From the NCBI RefSeq assembly GCF_001433855.1, contig NZ_AZCP01000003.1, forward strand, positions 29,719 through 93,718: 64,000 nucleotides of DNA, written 5' to 3'. Within the stretch, counting starts at the first letter, position 1; the number at the start of each line of letters is the position of its first letter. Both the position numbers and the translations under genes were made by a program. Below the pieces are notes generated by a model. The model was not told the origin of the DNA. It saw only the letters and a program-made list of their open reading frames with translations, and searched no databases. This DNA comes from Levilactobacillus brevis ATCC 14869 = DSM 20054. Lineage in GTDB: Bacteria > Bacillota > Bacilli > Lactobacillales > Lactobacillaceae. Below, piece by piece: positions 24,672 to 33,339 of the stretch.

Positions 24672-26015
24672 CTAACTCTCTGACGTTGCCGTCGTCGAGC
24701 TAGTCTTTAATTGAGAAGATGTTTCCGTTAATTTAATGGTGCTGGTCTTCTTCTTACCATTGTGATAGTAAGTGATCGAGACTTTATCGTTCAGCTTATA
24801 CTTGTACAAAATATCTCGCAACGTGGATTGGTCTGAAATCTGATGACCGCCCAGCGCCGTAATCACATCGTACTTGCTCAAGCCAGCCTTCTTCGCTGGT
24901 GAGCCCGCCGAAGCACTCATCACCACGACCCCGTTTTCCACATTAGATGGTAACTTCAGGATCGATTTCTGTTGCGCACTAGAAACGTTCGCCAAGTCAA
25001 CGTAGGTAATCCCTAACGCTGGCCGCACGACCTTCCCGTTCTTGACCAGTTGATTGATGATATTGACCACTTCGTTAGATGGAATGGCAAAGCCCATCCC
25101 TTCAACGCTGGTGCCTTCCGCATCACTGGCGATCTTCGATGAGGTAATGCCGACCACTTGGCCACCAACATTAATCAAGGCCCCCCCTGAGTTCCCAGGG
25201 TTAATCGCCGCATCCGTCTGGATAACCGTCGCATTTCCGGTTTGCGTTCCCGAAGAATTAGTCGTCTCAATCGTCCGCTTCTTGGCGGAGATGATCCCTT
25301 GCGTCAATGACGTTGCGTACTGGCTACCCAGTGGTGATCCAATTGCCAAGGCCGTTTCCCCAACCTTGATATTATCTGAGTTTCCAAATGACGCCACGGT
25401 CTTTAATGACGAGCCGTTAACCTTTAAGACGGCCAAGTCGGTAACGGAATCCTTACCAACCAACTTCGCTTGCAGTTGTTTACCGGAACTCGTCACGACT
25501 CGTAAGGCTGAAGAGCCGGAAACCACGTGATTGTTCGTCACGATGTAAGCCACGTTACCGTCCTTCTTATAAATCACCCCAGAACCTTCGGAAGCTTCTT
25601 CCAGCTCTGACTTGGATTTCGATGAATTGGAGCTCGAGCTTGAGCCGAATAATTGGCCAAGCGTCCCACTACTACTATTTTCCTTCTGTAAATTAATCAC
25701 CGAGACCATGGCCCCTTTAACCTTATTAAAGGCCTTGGTTGATTGACTCGAGACATTGACGTTGACGTTAGAGGTCTTGGTGTTCCCGGTCGAGTTACTC
25801 CCGGCTGGCACCGCCGTATCATTCATCCCACTATTATTAAAGTAGTTGATACCGCCGTACGCAACCCCACCGCCTAAGAGTCCAGCGACCGCAGCCGTCA
25901 CTGCCACTTTCGTCAGTGTCAGGCCACCCCGCCGTTTCCGTGGTTCCGGAGTTGGTGTGGTTTCTTCATTATGATCATGTTGTTGGTTATTAAATTGATT
26001 ATTATTGTTATCCAT
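24672..26015 (-). CDS. htrA: HtrA/DegP-type membrane-anchored serine protease
   Basis: A 447-residue surface quality-control protease. N-terminal Asn/Gln-rich cytoplasmic tail, one membrane anchor (about residues 36-58), a Ser/Asn-rich linker, trypsin-like domain with catalytic His163, Asp193 and Ser276 (GNSGGAL), and a C-terminal PDZ domain from about residue 330. It degrades or refolds damaged exported proteins. It follows the wal cluster as in other lactobacilli. The only good ribosome site (GGAGGG) is about 20 nt from the GTG/ATG pair; the sequence between them (GCGC-GAGC-GCGC type) can fold, which may bring them together. ATG at 26015 is chosen. Confidence 0.95.
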   Translation of the reverse strand: MDNNNNQFNNQQHDHNEETTPTPEPRKRRGGLTLTKVAVTAAVAGLLGGGVAYGGINYFNNSGMNDTAVPAGSNSTGNTKTSNVNVNVSSQSTKAFNKVKGAMVSVINLQKENSSSGTLGQLFGSSSSSNSSKSKSELEEASEGSGVIYKKDGNVAYIVTNNHVVSGSSALRVVTSSGKQLQAKLVGKDSVTDLAVLKVNGSSLKTVASFGNSDNIKVGETALAIGSPLGSQYATSLTQGIISAKKRTIETTNSSGTQTGNATVIQTDAAINPGNSGGALINVGGQVVGITSSKIASDAEGTSVEGMGFAIPSNEVVNIINQLVKNGKVVRPALGITYVDLANVSSAQQKSILKLPSNVENGVVVMSASAGSPAKKAGLSKYDVITALGGHQISDQSTLRDILYKYKLNDKVSITYYHNGKKKTSTIKLTETSSQLKTSSTTATSES

Positions 26016-26164
26016 CACATTGCGCTCGCGCGCGAACCCTCCTCATTTAGCGGTCCGAACCAACCGGTCTTCAACCGCTTCGTTATTTTAATACCCCTAT
26101 CATACCGGGTGCGTGTGAATTTTTTTTGATGATTTAGTGCTGAAGTCCTAAAGTTTCATAAAAT

Positions 26165-26992
26165 TTATAAAGCGACTAGTGGCGTTGCTTCTTCTGGATT
26201 GGTATCAATCAATTGGAAGTCATGGCCCACGCCAAAGTCCCGATTTTCCATCATTGACGCCACCGTCAAATGACACAGGGACTGCATATTATTGTGTAAA
26301 CTACGATGACCGAGATAAATCTTTTTGGTGCGATTACCCAGCACATCCATCAGCGTATCGGCTCCTTCTTCATTGGACAGGTGACCCTTATCACCCAGGA
26401 TTCGTTGCTTCAAGGGCCATGAATACTCCCCCATCCGCAACATTTCCACGTCATGGTTACACTCCAACAAGTACGCGTCCGCATCGCTAATGATGCCTTC
26501 CACATGTTCCGAAACATACCCGGTGTCCGTCAAAATGACAAACGTCTTGCCGTGGTAGTGAATCGCGTAGAACTGCGGTTCTGCCGCGTCATGGGAAACT
26601 GAAAAGCTTTCCACATCAATATCGCCAAAGGTCTGCACGGTATCCGGCGCAAATAAGTGCTTTTGTGCCAGATCTACCTTGCCAATCTTGGAACTCATGG
26701 CGTCCCAAGTCCCTTCATTAGCATAAACATTCAACTGCTCATAACGCCGGGCTAAGATCCCAACGGCTTGGCGGTGATCGCTATGTTCGTGGGTCACCAA
26801 CAAGGCATTGACGTCTGCCATCTTGCGGTCGATATCACCCATTAACTTCTCAATCTTTTTACCACTCAAGCCCGCATCAATCATAATGCGCTCGTTAGGG
26901 CTCTCCACGTAGCAAACATTACCAGTGCTACCACTCGATAACACACTGATCCGTAAGTCATCGGCTACTGTTATTTTCGTCCGCAAATCCAA
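26165..26992 (-). CDS. walJ: WalJ/YycJ MBL-fold hydrolase
   Basis: A 275-residue metallo-beta-lactamase-fold protein, the conserved last member of the wal cluster, implicated in DNA-end processing and coordination of division with replication in related species. The metal motif THEHSDH is at about residues 67-73, with the further LTDTGY and GHRSLHN elements. Start: TTG at 26992 with AAGGAG 8 nt upstream; no ATG is available before the conserved core, so the TTG is well supported. A terminator separates it from walI. Confidence 0.93.
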   Translation of the reverse strand: MDLRTKITVADDLRISVLSSGSTGNVCYVESPNERIMIDAGLSGKKIEKLMGDIDRKMADVNALLVTHEHSDHRQAVGILARRYEQLNVYANEGTWDAMSSKIGKVDLAQKHLFAPDTVQTFGDIDVESFSVSHDAAEPQFYAIHYHGKTFVILTDTGYVSEHVEGIISDADAYLLECNHDVEMLRMGEYSWPLKQRILGDKGHLSNEEGADTLMDVLGNRTKKIYLGHRSLHNNMQSLCHLTVASMMENRDFGVGHDFQLIDTNPEEATPLVAL

Positions 26993-27098
26993 ATTGACCG
27001 CTCCTTTATTTCAATACCGTAATCATACCGCATCTGAGTCGCTTTGTAACTAATATTAATCTCGTTATCTCGCAATTAACGCGACCCCGGTCCAAGAA

Positions 27099-27122
27099 AA
27101 AAGGCTACCCCACGGCAGCCTC
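27099..27122 (-). terminator. Terminator between walI and walJ
   Basis: GGCTGCC/GGGTAGCC-type stem followed by TTTTTTCTT on the minus strand; probably partial, dividing the wal cluster. Confidence 0.65.
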
Positions 27123-27137
27123 TTCACATCATTTTCG

Positions 27138-27992
27138 TTACTCACTCGTCGTTGTCGAGCCGCTAACCGTCTTCACATTGCTATCATTCGTTAGGATGGC
27201 CCCGGTAAAGGCATTCACGTGCTTCAACTGTAAAACACCAGCGTTATTGCCACTATTGGACTTAACCGCGACAACCCACGTGGGAATATAAACGCTACTA
27301 TTCTTCAAATTGAAATAACGGGTGTAGGCCAATTTTGTCCAAACCACCTTGGTATTGTTGGGAATCTGATTATATTGATACAACCAGATCAACGCTTTAC
27401 GTTCCGAGATGGTTTCCGTCTTTTCCCGCAACGTTGAGACGTTTGCCAAGTAGCCTTGCGTATAGCCAGTCACAGTGCCCGCATTGGTCAGGCTAAAGCG
27501 AATCTCACCATACCGCGAATAGATTGGGCCATCCGCCACCTCCTGCGTATAGACCACCGTATTACGACTAGAAAGCTTGGCATTATACGTGTAGTCCGTC
27601 CCGTTAAGAATCAGCGTACTGTTGCTGACCACGGTATCCAAGGTCTTATCCGGATGCTGCGTATCCACGCCGGTAATCGGCGTCTTAAACGTTGACGTAA
27701 TGGTGCCATCACTTTGGTAACGCACCGTTTGATTACTCAAACTGGTCAGGCTACTCTTGATACTACTATCGTTACTCGTTGAAATGTAATACCCCTCGCC
27801 ACTCTTTTTAGAAGGCGCCTTAAAGGAAATATTATCAGCCCGCATTTCCTTTAAAATGGTGGTATCACTACTAGAACGGTTCGATGACGTATCCGTTTCA
27901 CCAGACGTATCACGCTGGAAGGCGGCAAACAAGAATATATCGATGACAATGAACGCAACGAGAAACAACCACTCAATGCGGCGAAAATCCAT
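27138..27992 (-). CDS. walI: WalI/YycI two-component system regulatory protein
   Basis: A 284-residue extracytoplasmic protein with one N-terminal membrane segment (WLFLVAFIVIDIFLFAAF, residues 9-26), which with WalH restrains WalK through membrane-helix contacts. The extracellular part has the YycI pattern (repeated ISERKALIWLYQYNQIP segment). AAGGAGGGCGG precedes the ATG. It follows walH with a 22-bp gap. Confidence 0.92.
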   Translation of the reverse strand: MDFRRIEWLFLVAFIVIDIFLFAAFQRDTSGETDTSSNRSSSDTTILKEMRADNISFKAPSKKSGEGYYISTSNDSSIKSSLTSLSNQTVRYQSDGTITSTFKTPITGVDTQHPDKTLDTVVSNSTLILNGTDYTYNAKLSSRNTVVYTQEVADGPIYSRYGEIRFSLTNAGTVTGYTQGYLANVSTLREKTETISERKALIWLYQYNQIPNNTKVVWTKLAYTRYFNLKNSSVYIPTWVVAVKSNSGNNAGVLQLKHVNAFTGAILTNDSNVKTVSGSTTTSE

Positions 27993-28014
27993 GCCGGACC
28001 GCCCTCCTTTACTG

Positions 28015-29316
28015 TTATGCCTGTGTCTTTAGCATTTGGGTATACGTCTTCCAGCTACCGGCGTAGTACACGTACCAGGTTGGCGTTAAATTAACCACCT
28101 TGTCAGAAGACGTCGACGTCTTCCACTGATACCCTAACTGCAACGTGCTGATTTTCTTTTGACTATACCCCGCCGCTGTTAGCTGGTCAATGACCTGTTG
28201 GGTCCCTGGCAACGTCGCGGACTTTTTATCCGTTGGTACTGGAACTTGTAAACTATACAGTGAGAAATTATACCGCCGAACGCCTTGCGATAGCATCTGA
28301 ATCCTAGCCGCCCCATAATCACTTTGATTAAAGATGGGGAACCCTTCGACAAAGCTCCGGTAAGTCACCGTTGATTTGCCCGTATCATAGCCATAGTAAC
28401 GTAAGTTTTCCATCGGCAACCCAATGGACTTCACCGCTGAGTAACCAGCCGTCAACGCCTGGCTAAAGCTCAATGAGGCTTGCATCGCGCTATAATCCTC
28501 AAATAATGCGGTCCCCCGCTTATTGTAGACGGTCATTTGCCGCGATGCCCCATCACTATACGTGGTGCTATCTTTATTCTTCTTAGCTGACACGTTGGTC
28601 GATTCCCCACTATTTAACAAACGCGTGGTAAAGTAATCGGTCGACTGCTGGTTAACCAAATAACTATAGGATGGGACGGTCACCTGACTCGTGACGTATG
28701 GCATAACTGTTTGGTTCAGCCAATCCAGTTTCACATTAATCCGAAATAAATTCTCCTGCAAGATTTGTTTAAGCGCCTGCGTGTGACTTTTGCGTACCGT
28801 CACCCGGTAAACCCGGTGATCCTGATCGTTTAACAGGTAAATATCTCCCGTATCCGTCAGCGGTACCAAGATCCGTGAGAACTTAGTCGCCGTACGATTA
28901 AGCTGACTGCCAAAAACCGTGTTATACATCTTCACGTTGATTGGCGCCGCATAGGACAGCAAAACGCTACTCTTGGTTTGCAAAAACTTCATGTAAGCCG
29001 CTTTTGATGACACGTTAACCGTCCGCACACGTCCCAGTTCCCATTTTGACAAGGCTTCTCTGATCTCCGTTGTCAAACTCACTTTACGGTTGTTCAACAA
29101 CTCCTGATTCCCATTAGCATTCGTATAAACCACTTGCGTCGGTAAGTACACGTCCTTTTGGGGGCGCGCACTTAATTCAGTCGTCGTGGTATTCGAACTA
29201 CGCTGCCGGTTACGTTCATACTGCGCTGGGTTCGTCCAAATCATCGCTGACAAGGCTACACTCACCGCTACAGCAAGGGTTAATCCCAGAGGCAAAAAGG
29301 TTTTAGTTATCTTCAT
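28015..29316 (-). CDS. walH: WalH/YycH two-component system regulatory protein
   Basis: A 433-residue membrane-anchored extracytoplasmic regulator of WalK. N-terminal membrane helix (about residues 7-26), then the YycH three-domain exterior. I start it at the ATG at 29316, which has GAGGAGG 9 nt upstream, so it overlaps the walK end by 14 bp and is translationally coupled. The open frame continues upstream but overlaps walK further. Confidence 0.93.
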   Translation of the reverse strand: MKITKTFLPLGLTLAVAVSVALSAMIWTNPAQYERNRQRSSNTTTTELSARPQKDVYLPTQVVYTNANGNQELLNNRKVSLTTEIREALSKWELGRVRTVNVSSKAAYMKFLQTKSSVLLSYAAPINVKMYNTVFGSQLNRTATKFSRILVPLTDTGDIYLLNDQDHRVYRVTVRKSHTQALKQILQENLFRINVKLDWLNQTVMPYVTSQVTVPSYSYLVNQQSTDYFTTRLLNSGESTNVSAKKNKDSTTYSDGASRQMTVYNKRGTALFEDYSAMQASLSFSQALTAGYSAVKSIGLPMENLRYYGYDTGKSTVTYRSFVEGFPIFNQSDYGAARIQMLSQGVRRYNFSLYSLQVPVPTDKKSATLPGTQQVIDQLTAAGYSQKKISTLQLGYQWKTSTSSDKVVNLTPTWYVYYAGSWKTYTQMLKTQA

Positions 29317-31159
29317 CCCAGAGATCCTCCTCATCATATGGCTTATAAGGCAAGGAAATATAGAACGTCGATCCGCGCCCTTCACGACTGTCGACCCAGA
29401 TTCGGCCACCTAACATTTGCACAACTTCTCGCGAAATGGCGAGGCCCAAGCCGGTTCCCCCTTGTGCCCGTGAACGGGCCTTATCAACCCGGTAGAACCG
29501 ATCAAAGATCCGCGGAATATCTGCCCGTGGAATCCCCAATCCTTGGTCAGAAACACTTAAAATGACGTTGTTATGGGTCTCTAGTAGGCGAGCCGTCACG
29601 ACCCCACCGTCTGGCGAATACTTAATCGCATTATTCATCAAATTATCTAGCACTTGTGTAAAGCGGTCGGTGTCGATTTCCACCCAGAGATCACGCTTCG
29701 TGAAGTCCCGTTTGATGGTATACGTTTTTTCCGGCTGGTCATCTTGTTTTAACATCATGTCAAAACGATCCAAGACGTAGTTAAACAACTCATTTAGGTT
29801 GACCATTTCCAACTCAACTCTTTGCGTCCCGGAGTCCATCCGTGACAAGGTCAAGAGGTCATTAATCATCCGAATCATCCGGTCCGTTTCTTCTTGTGTC
29901 ACCTTTAAGAAGTCTGGTGCCACCTTAGGGTCCTTCCAAGCACCTTCTGACAAGGCTTCAATGTAAGACCGCACACTGGTTAATGGTGTCCGCAACTCAT
30001 GAGACACGTTTGACACGAACTCACGCCGATCTTGGTCGATCTTCTGCTGTTCCGTGACATCATGCAGCACACAGACCAACCCAGAAATAAATCCGGATTC
30101 CCGTTGAATAAGTGAGAAGTAGGCCTGCAAGATCAGATCGTGTTCCTTGGTTGAAAAGTCCAAGACCAAGTCATCTGGGTCTTCCAGAAGTTCACGTAAC
30201 GTATAGTCATCCCGAATATCCAATAAGTCCAAGATTGACTTGCCCACTGCATCATCCGGTTCATGATCCAAAAAGCTGCTAGCCGTTTCATTAATAATCG
30301 TCACGTTCCCCCGGCGGTCGGTCGCAATCACGCCGTCCGTCATGTGGGCCATAACTGAGTCCAACCGTCGCCGCTCAGATTCCGTAGACTCCTGGGCTTC
30401 TTCCACCCGGACTGACAGGTTATTAACCGCACTAGCCAACTGACCCAATTCATCATTACCATAAACATGAACGTGGCCCGAGTAGTCGCCACGAGCGATC
30501 CGCAACGTTTGCTTCTTCATTTCATCAATCGGTCGGGTAATTGCCCGGGAAATAATGATCGCCATGACCAGTCCCAAAATGATGGCTACAAAAGTAGCGG
30601 AGACATAGATCAAAGTAATCTGGTTAATATTTTGGTAAACGGAGTCTAAACTCGACCGCATATAAATAACCCCGACTAATTCGCTGTTATTGCCTTGGGT
30701 ACGAATTAAGCGCGTAATGGTGGTATAGTAGCGGCTATTGCTCTGAGAGCTATAGGTTGTCCGCACCACGTCTCGGTTATTATAAATGGCATTCTTAATG
30801 TTATTGTCAGTAGTTTTTTGCCCAACAATTCCTTGGTTATCCACTTCGTTAGTTCCGCGGATAATTCCTTTATTATCAATGACGCGGATCTGCGCATTAT
30901 TAGTGTTGTTGATTTCCGACAGCGTCGATTTAATTTGCTTATTACTTTTGGTCATCCCACTCGTCGATAGCTCATCTGACAAGCGATTGACGATATGCGT
31001 TTGGACGACCTGTTGGGCCTTAAACGTATTTAAATTTTGCCGTTCCAACTGCCGGACAAAGACGGCACCAACGATCTCCAGCGTTAACAGGAGGAGTAGC
31101 GCGAAGACCAACGCAATCTTAAAATGAATCGACTGAAACCATCTAATTTTACTATTCAC
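29303..31159 (-). CDS. walK: Sensor histidine kinase WalK
   Basis: A 618-residue membrane kinase that controls cell-wall metabolism. Two membrane segments (about 14-36 and 180-203) flank an extracellular PAS-like domain, then HAMP, a cytoplasmic PAS domain, HisKA with the phosphorylated His in VSHELRTP (about residue 387) and the HATPase domain with GLGIP and GTGLGLAI boxes. Start is GTG with GAGGAG 11 nt upstream. It follows walR with a 44-bp gap. Confidence 0.97.
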   Translation of the reverse strand: MNSKIRWFQSIHFKIALVFALLLLLTLEIVGAVFVRQLERQNLNTFKAQQVVQTHIVNRLSDELSTSGMTKSNKQIKSTLSEINNTNNAQIRVIDNKGIIRGTNEVDNQGIVGQKTTDNNIKNAIYNNRDVVRTTYSSQSNSRYYTTITRLIRTQGNNSELVGVIYMRSSLDSVYQNINQITLIYVSATFVAIILGLVMAIIISRAITRPIDEMKKQTLRIARGDYSGHVHVYGNDELGQLASAVNNLSVRVEEAQESTESERRRLDSVMAHMTDGVIATDRRGNVTIINETASSFLDHEPDDAVGKSILDLLDIRDDYTLRELLEDPDDLVLDFSTKEHDLILQAYFSLIQRESGFISGLVCVLHDVTEQQKIDQDRREFVSNVSHELRTPLTSVRSYIEALSEGAWKDPKVAPDFLKVTQEETDRMIRMINDLLTLSRMDSGTQRVELEMVNLNELFNYVLDRFDMMLKQDDQPEKTYTIKRDFTKRDLWVEIDTDRFTQVLDNLMNNAIKYSPDGGVVTARLLETHNNVILSVSDQGLGIPRADIPRIFDRFYRVDKARSRAQGGTGLGLAISREVVQMLGGRIWVDSREGRGSTFYISLPYKPYDEEDLWDEDN

Positions 31160-31203
31160 GAAGTCACATACTCCTCAATGCGAGATTTAGCGTTATCGCT
31201 AGG

Positions 31204-31920
31204 TTAAGCTTGATCGGAATCCGGGTTACGTAAGTAGTAACCGACCCCACGGCGCGTCACTAACCACGTTGGGTGACTCGGGCTATCTTCAATCTTTTCC
31301 CGTAACCGCCGGACTGTGACGTCCACCGTTCGCACATCACCAAAGTAGTCATAACCCCACACTGTTTGTAGCAAGTGTTCCCGCGTCATAACTTGCCCAA
31401 TGTGTTGGGCTAGGTAATGGAGCAATTCAAATTCACGGTGGGTCAACTCGATGTTGGCACCCCGCTTAGAAACAGAGTAAGCCTCTGGATGAATCGTCAA
31501 ATCGCCAATTTCAATGTCTTGGTTTTCTGGTTCTTCGGGTTGAGCATGGGCTGCCGTGTTTTGCCGCCGTAAGTTAGCCTTAACCCGCGCCACTAATTCC
31601 CGGTTAGAGAATGGCTTGGTGACGTAATCATCCGCCCCCAATTCTAGTCCCAAGACCTTATCCAATTCAGAATCCTTAGCCGTGACCATGATAATCGGCA
31701 TGTCATGCTTCTTGCGAATCTCACGAGCAACTTCTAGTCCATCAATCTTTGGCAACATCAAATCTAGGATCACTAAGTCGGGGACGTCTTCTTCAACGGC
31801 TTGCACCGCTGCTTCACCATCGTAGGCAACCGCTACTTCATACCCCTCTTTTTCGAGGTTAAATTTCATAATATCAGAAATCGGCTTTTCATCATCAACA
31901 ACGAGAATTTTCTTAGGCAT
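31204..31920 (-). CDS. walR: Response regulator WalR
   Basis: A 238-residue OmpR/PhoB-type regulator, the essential partner of WalK. Receiver domain with DDEKP, the phospho-Asp in VILDLMLP (about residue 53) and the conserved TAKD and KPF, then a winged-helix domain ending [13 protein letters not shown] at 31920 with AAGGAGG upstream; the frame is open further up but the conserved core begins here. Transcribed from the extended -10 promoter at about 32153. Confidence 0.98.
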   Translation of the reverse strand: MPKKILVVDDEKPISDIMKFNLEKEGYEVAVAYDGEAAVQAVEEDVPDLVILDLMLPKIDGLEVAREIRKKHDMPIIMVTAKDSELDKVLGLELGADDYVTKPFSNRELVARVKANLRRQNTAAHAQPEEPENQDIEIGDLTIHPEAYSVSKRGANIELTHREFELLHYLAQHIGQVMTREHLLQTVWGYDYFGDVRTVDVTVRRLREKIEDSPSHPTWLVTRRGVGYYLRNPDSDQA

Positions 31921-31960
31921 AGTAAAAATTTCCTCCTTAAGGGAAATACAAGTGAATCCG

Positions 31961-31982
31961 GTAATTGCAGGATTACCGGCAG
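31961..31982 (-). other. Hairpin in the walR leader
   Basis: CCGGTAAT-TGCAGG-ATTACCGG is a perfect 8-bp stem with a 6-base loop about 40 bp before the walR start. No T-run, so not a terminator; role unknown. Confidence 0.45.
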
Positions 31983-32152
31983 GCCAGCCATCGGGTGTCA
32001 CATTACCACCGACAATGGGGCCACTACGTTAGTTTTTAATCTTTCATCGTTTAAAGTCAAGGAATAATGGTCCCCACTAATTAGGGGCACCCGTTTCAAG
32101 GCGTTGCCCGACCTGATAACGTTCCAGTGTCGGCAAAATCAACGCTACCTGA

Positions 32153-32161
32153 ATTATAACA
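32153..32161 (-). promoter_or_regulatory. Extended -10 promoter of the wal operon
   Basis: Minus-strand TGTTATAAT (TGnTATAAT type). No good -35 box lies 16-18 bp further up, as expected for an extended -10 promoter. The resulting leader would be about 225 nt. Confidence 0.55.
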
Positions 32162-32189
32162 CATCATGAAACTTCTTTCAGTCCTAGAG

Positions 32190-32510
32190 AGCCAAGCTTT
32201 TAAGGTTTCTTTAACCGGATATTTCCCGGGAAATGATGCTTCCATTAGTCAGCTGTTTAAATTTTCACTGCGCATTGATTTTAGTAAGCGCTTTCATCAA
32301 GCCTGCTTCCTTTTATCATTTTAACTGTCACTTATCTAACGCTGTACCAAACGAGTTACTTGTTACTCATACCACGAAATCGCCGCCTATCTTACCTATT
32401 ACCCGGCTATTTTTTGCCGGAAATCTTACTTGATGATCCCCTTGTCGGCAACAGCTAAACCATAAAATGCAAAAAAAATTGAATAAAAATCAATTTTTTT
32501 CAAAAAAGGG
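32190..32510. other. Non-coding region between wal promoter and tRNA-Lys
   Basis: No gene or recognised structured RNA seen; T- and A-rich tracts near 32470-32505 may act as an UP element for the tRNA promoter. Confidence 0.4.
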
Positions 32511-32511
32511 G

Positions 32512-32540
32512 TTGCGCACCTCTGGCCTGCATGATATGAT
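32512..32540 (+). promoter_or_regulatory. Promoter of tRNA-Lys
   Basis: -35 TTGCGC (32512-32517), 17-bp spacer, -10 TATGAT (32535-32540), preceded by A/T tracts. Confidence 0.75.
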
Positions 32541-32579
32541 AGTTCTCGTTGATATGGAAGACATACAACTTAATCACAT

Positions 32580-32652
32580 GGGCAGTTAGCTCAGCTGGCA
32601 GAGCAACGGACTCTTAATCCGTGGGTCCAGGGTTCGATCCCCTGACTGCCCA
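32580..32652 (+). tRNA. tRNA-Lys (anticodon CTT)
   Basis: A 73-nt cloverleaf: acceptor GGGCAGT/ACTGCCC, D stem GCTC/GAGC, anticodon loop CTCTTAA (anticodon CTT), T arm with GGTTCGATCC; no encoded CCA. A terminator follows. Its downstream sequence is duplicated (see repeat). Confidence 0.95.
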
Positions 32653-32879
32653 TCACTTACTAATCAGCTTTCACGAAGTCGACTTCGTGGTTGCTGATTT
32701 TTTTGTACCTTCAAGTATAAATATCCGTATCGCTTATGTTTATTCATCGACTATCAGCGACAACCGCACGGCCAGTTCAGACGTTAATTTTCTGAAATGG
32801 CCGTGTTTTAGCACGCTCCCGTTATTTTGTCTCCTAGACAGACCCACGCAAATTGTTTTAAGCTTAATATGTTTACATT
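32641..32879 (+). repeat. 239-bp direct repeat, copy 1 (tRNA 3' tail plus downstream region)
   Basis: Identical without gaps to 37865-38103 except for 8 substitutions. It begins in the last 12 bases of tRNA-Lys, includes the tRNA terminator, a CGGCCA...TGGCCG hairpin, and ends in the promoter-like sequence that in copy 2 precedes the metalloprotease gene. Confidence 0.95.
32662..32704 (+). terminator. Terminator of tRNA-Lys
   Basis: AATCAGC and inner CACGAAG/CTTCGTG stem followed by seven T. A second copy is at 37886-37928. Confidence 0.82.
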
Positions 32880-32951
32880 GGCAGTTAGCTCAGCTGGCAG
32901 AACAACGGACTCTTAATCCGTGGGTCCAGGGTTCGATCCCCTGACTGCCCA
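32879..32951 (+). tRNA. Degenerate second tRNA-Lys (CTT), possible pseudo-tRNA and attL
   Basis: Same 73-nt gene as 32580-32652 with two changes: the first base is T instead of G (mismatch with C72) and the D stem reads GAAC for GAGC (A:C mismatch). The anticodon and T arms are intact. Its 3' tail CCTGACTGCCCAT recurs at 37865-37877, so it marks the left end of the island. Confidence 0.7.
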
Positions 32952-33051
32952 TTGATCAACACCAGTAAGTGTCATTAAGGTTCATTTAACGGCGTTTTAA
33001 CAGCTTTTGTAAAAAACGACAACTCATTAAATATCAGCGAAGATCACTTCG

Positions 33052-33073
33052 ATGGTAGTCAAAATGGTAGTCA
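33052..33073 (+). repeat. Two ATGGTAGTCA direct repeats at the left end of the island
   Basis: ATGGTAGTCA occurs at 33052-33061 and 33064-33073 (12-bp period), and again in the same orientation at 37783-37792 near the other end. The layout resembles integrase arm-type sites. No integrase gene is present. Confidence 0.5.
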
Positions 33074-33264
33074 CTATCAAAAGAAAACCCGTTGTGTAAA
33101 CCACGTTTTATACGACTTATGTATAATCGAAAGAAGAAATTTGGGTATAAGTTACCTGAGTTTCTTTTTTTGTGTCTTAAAATCCCTCCAGCAAAGATGT
33201 ATTGAGACTTTTGCTTATTGTATACAATCTGGAACAAAATGATATTGAGGGGCCTTTAGAATAC

Positions 33265-33318
33265 AAATACCCTCAAGAGTAAAGTGCTGTGAATTACGCT
33301 TTACTCATGGGGGTATTT
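33265..33318 (-). terminator. Probable terminator after the P-type ATPase
   Basis: AAATACCC..GAGTAAAG/CTTTACTC..GGGGTATTT long imperfect stem, 22 bp after the ATPase stop; the T-run on the minus side is weak. Confidence 0.55.
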
Positions 33319-33339
33319 TACGTCGGGCACGCATAGGAA

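Noticed and set aside
33034-33237. A possible 67-codon gene inside the left end of the island
   Set aside because: No ribosome site, no recognisable domain, and it overlaps the ATGGTAGTCA repeats.
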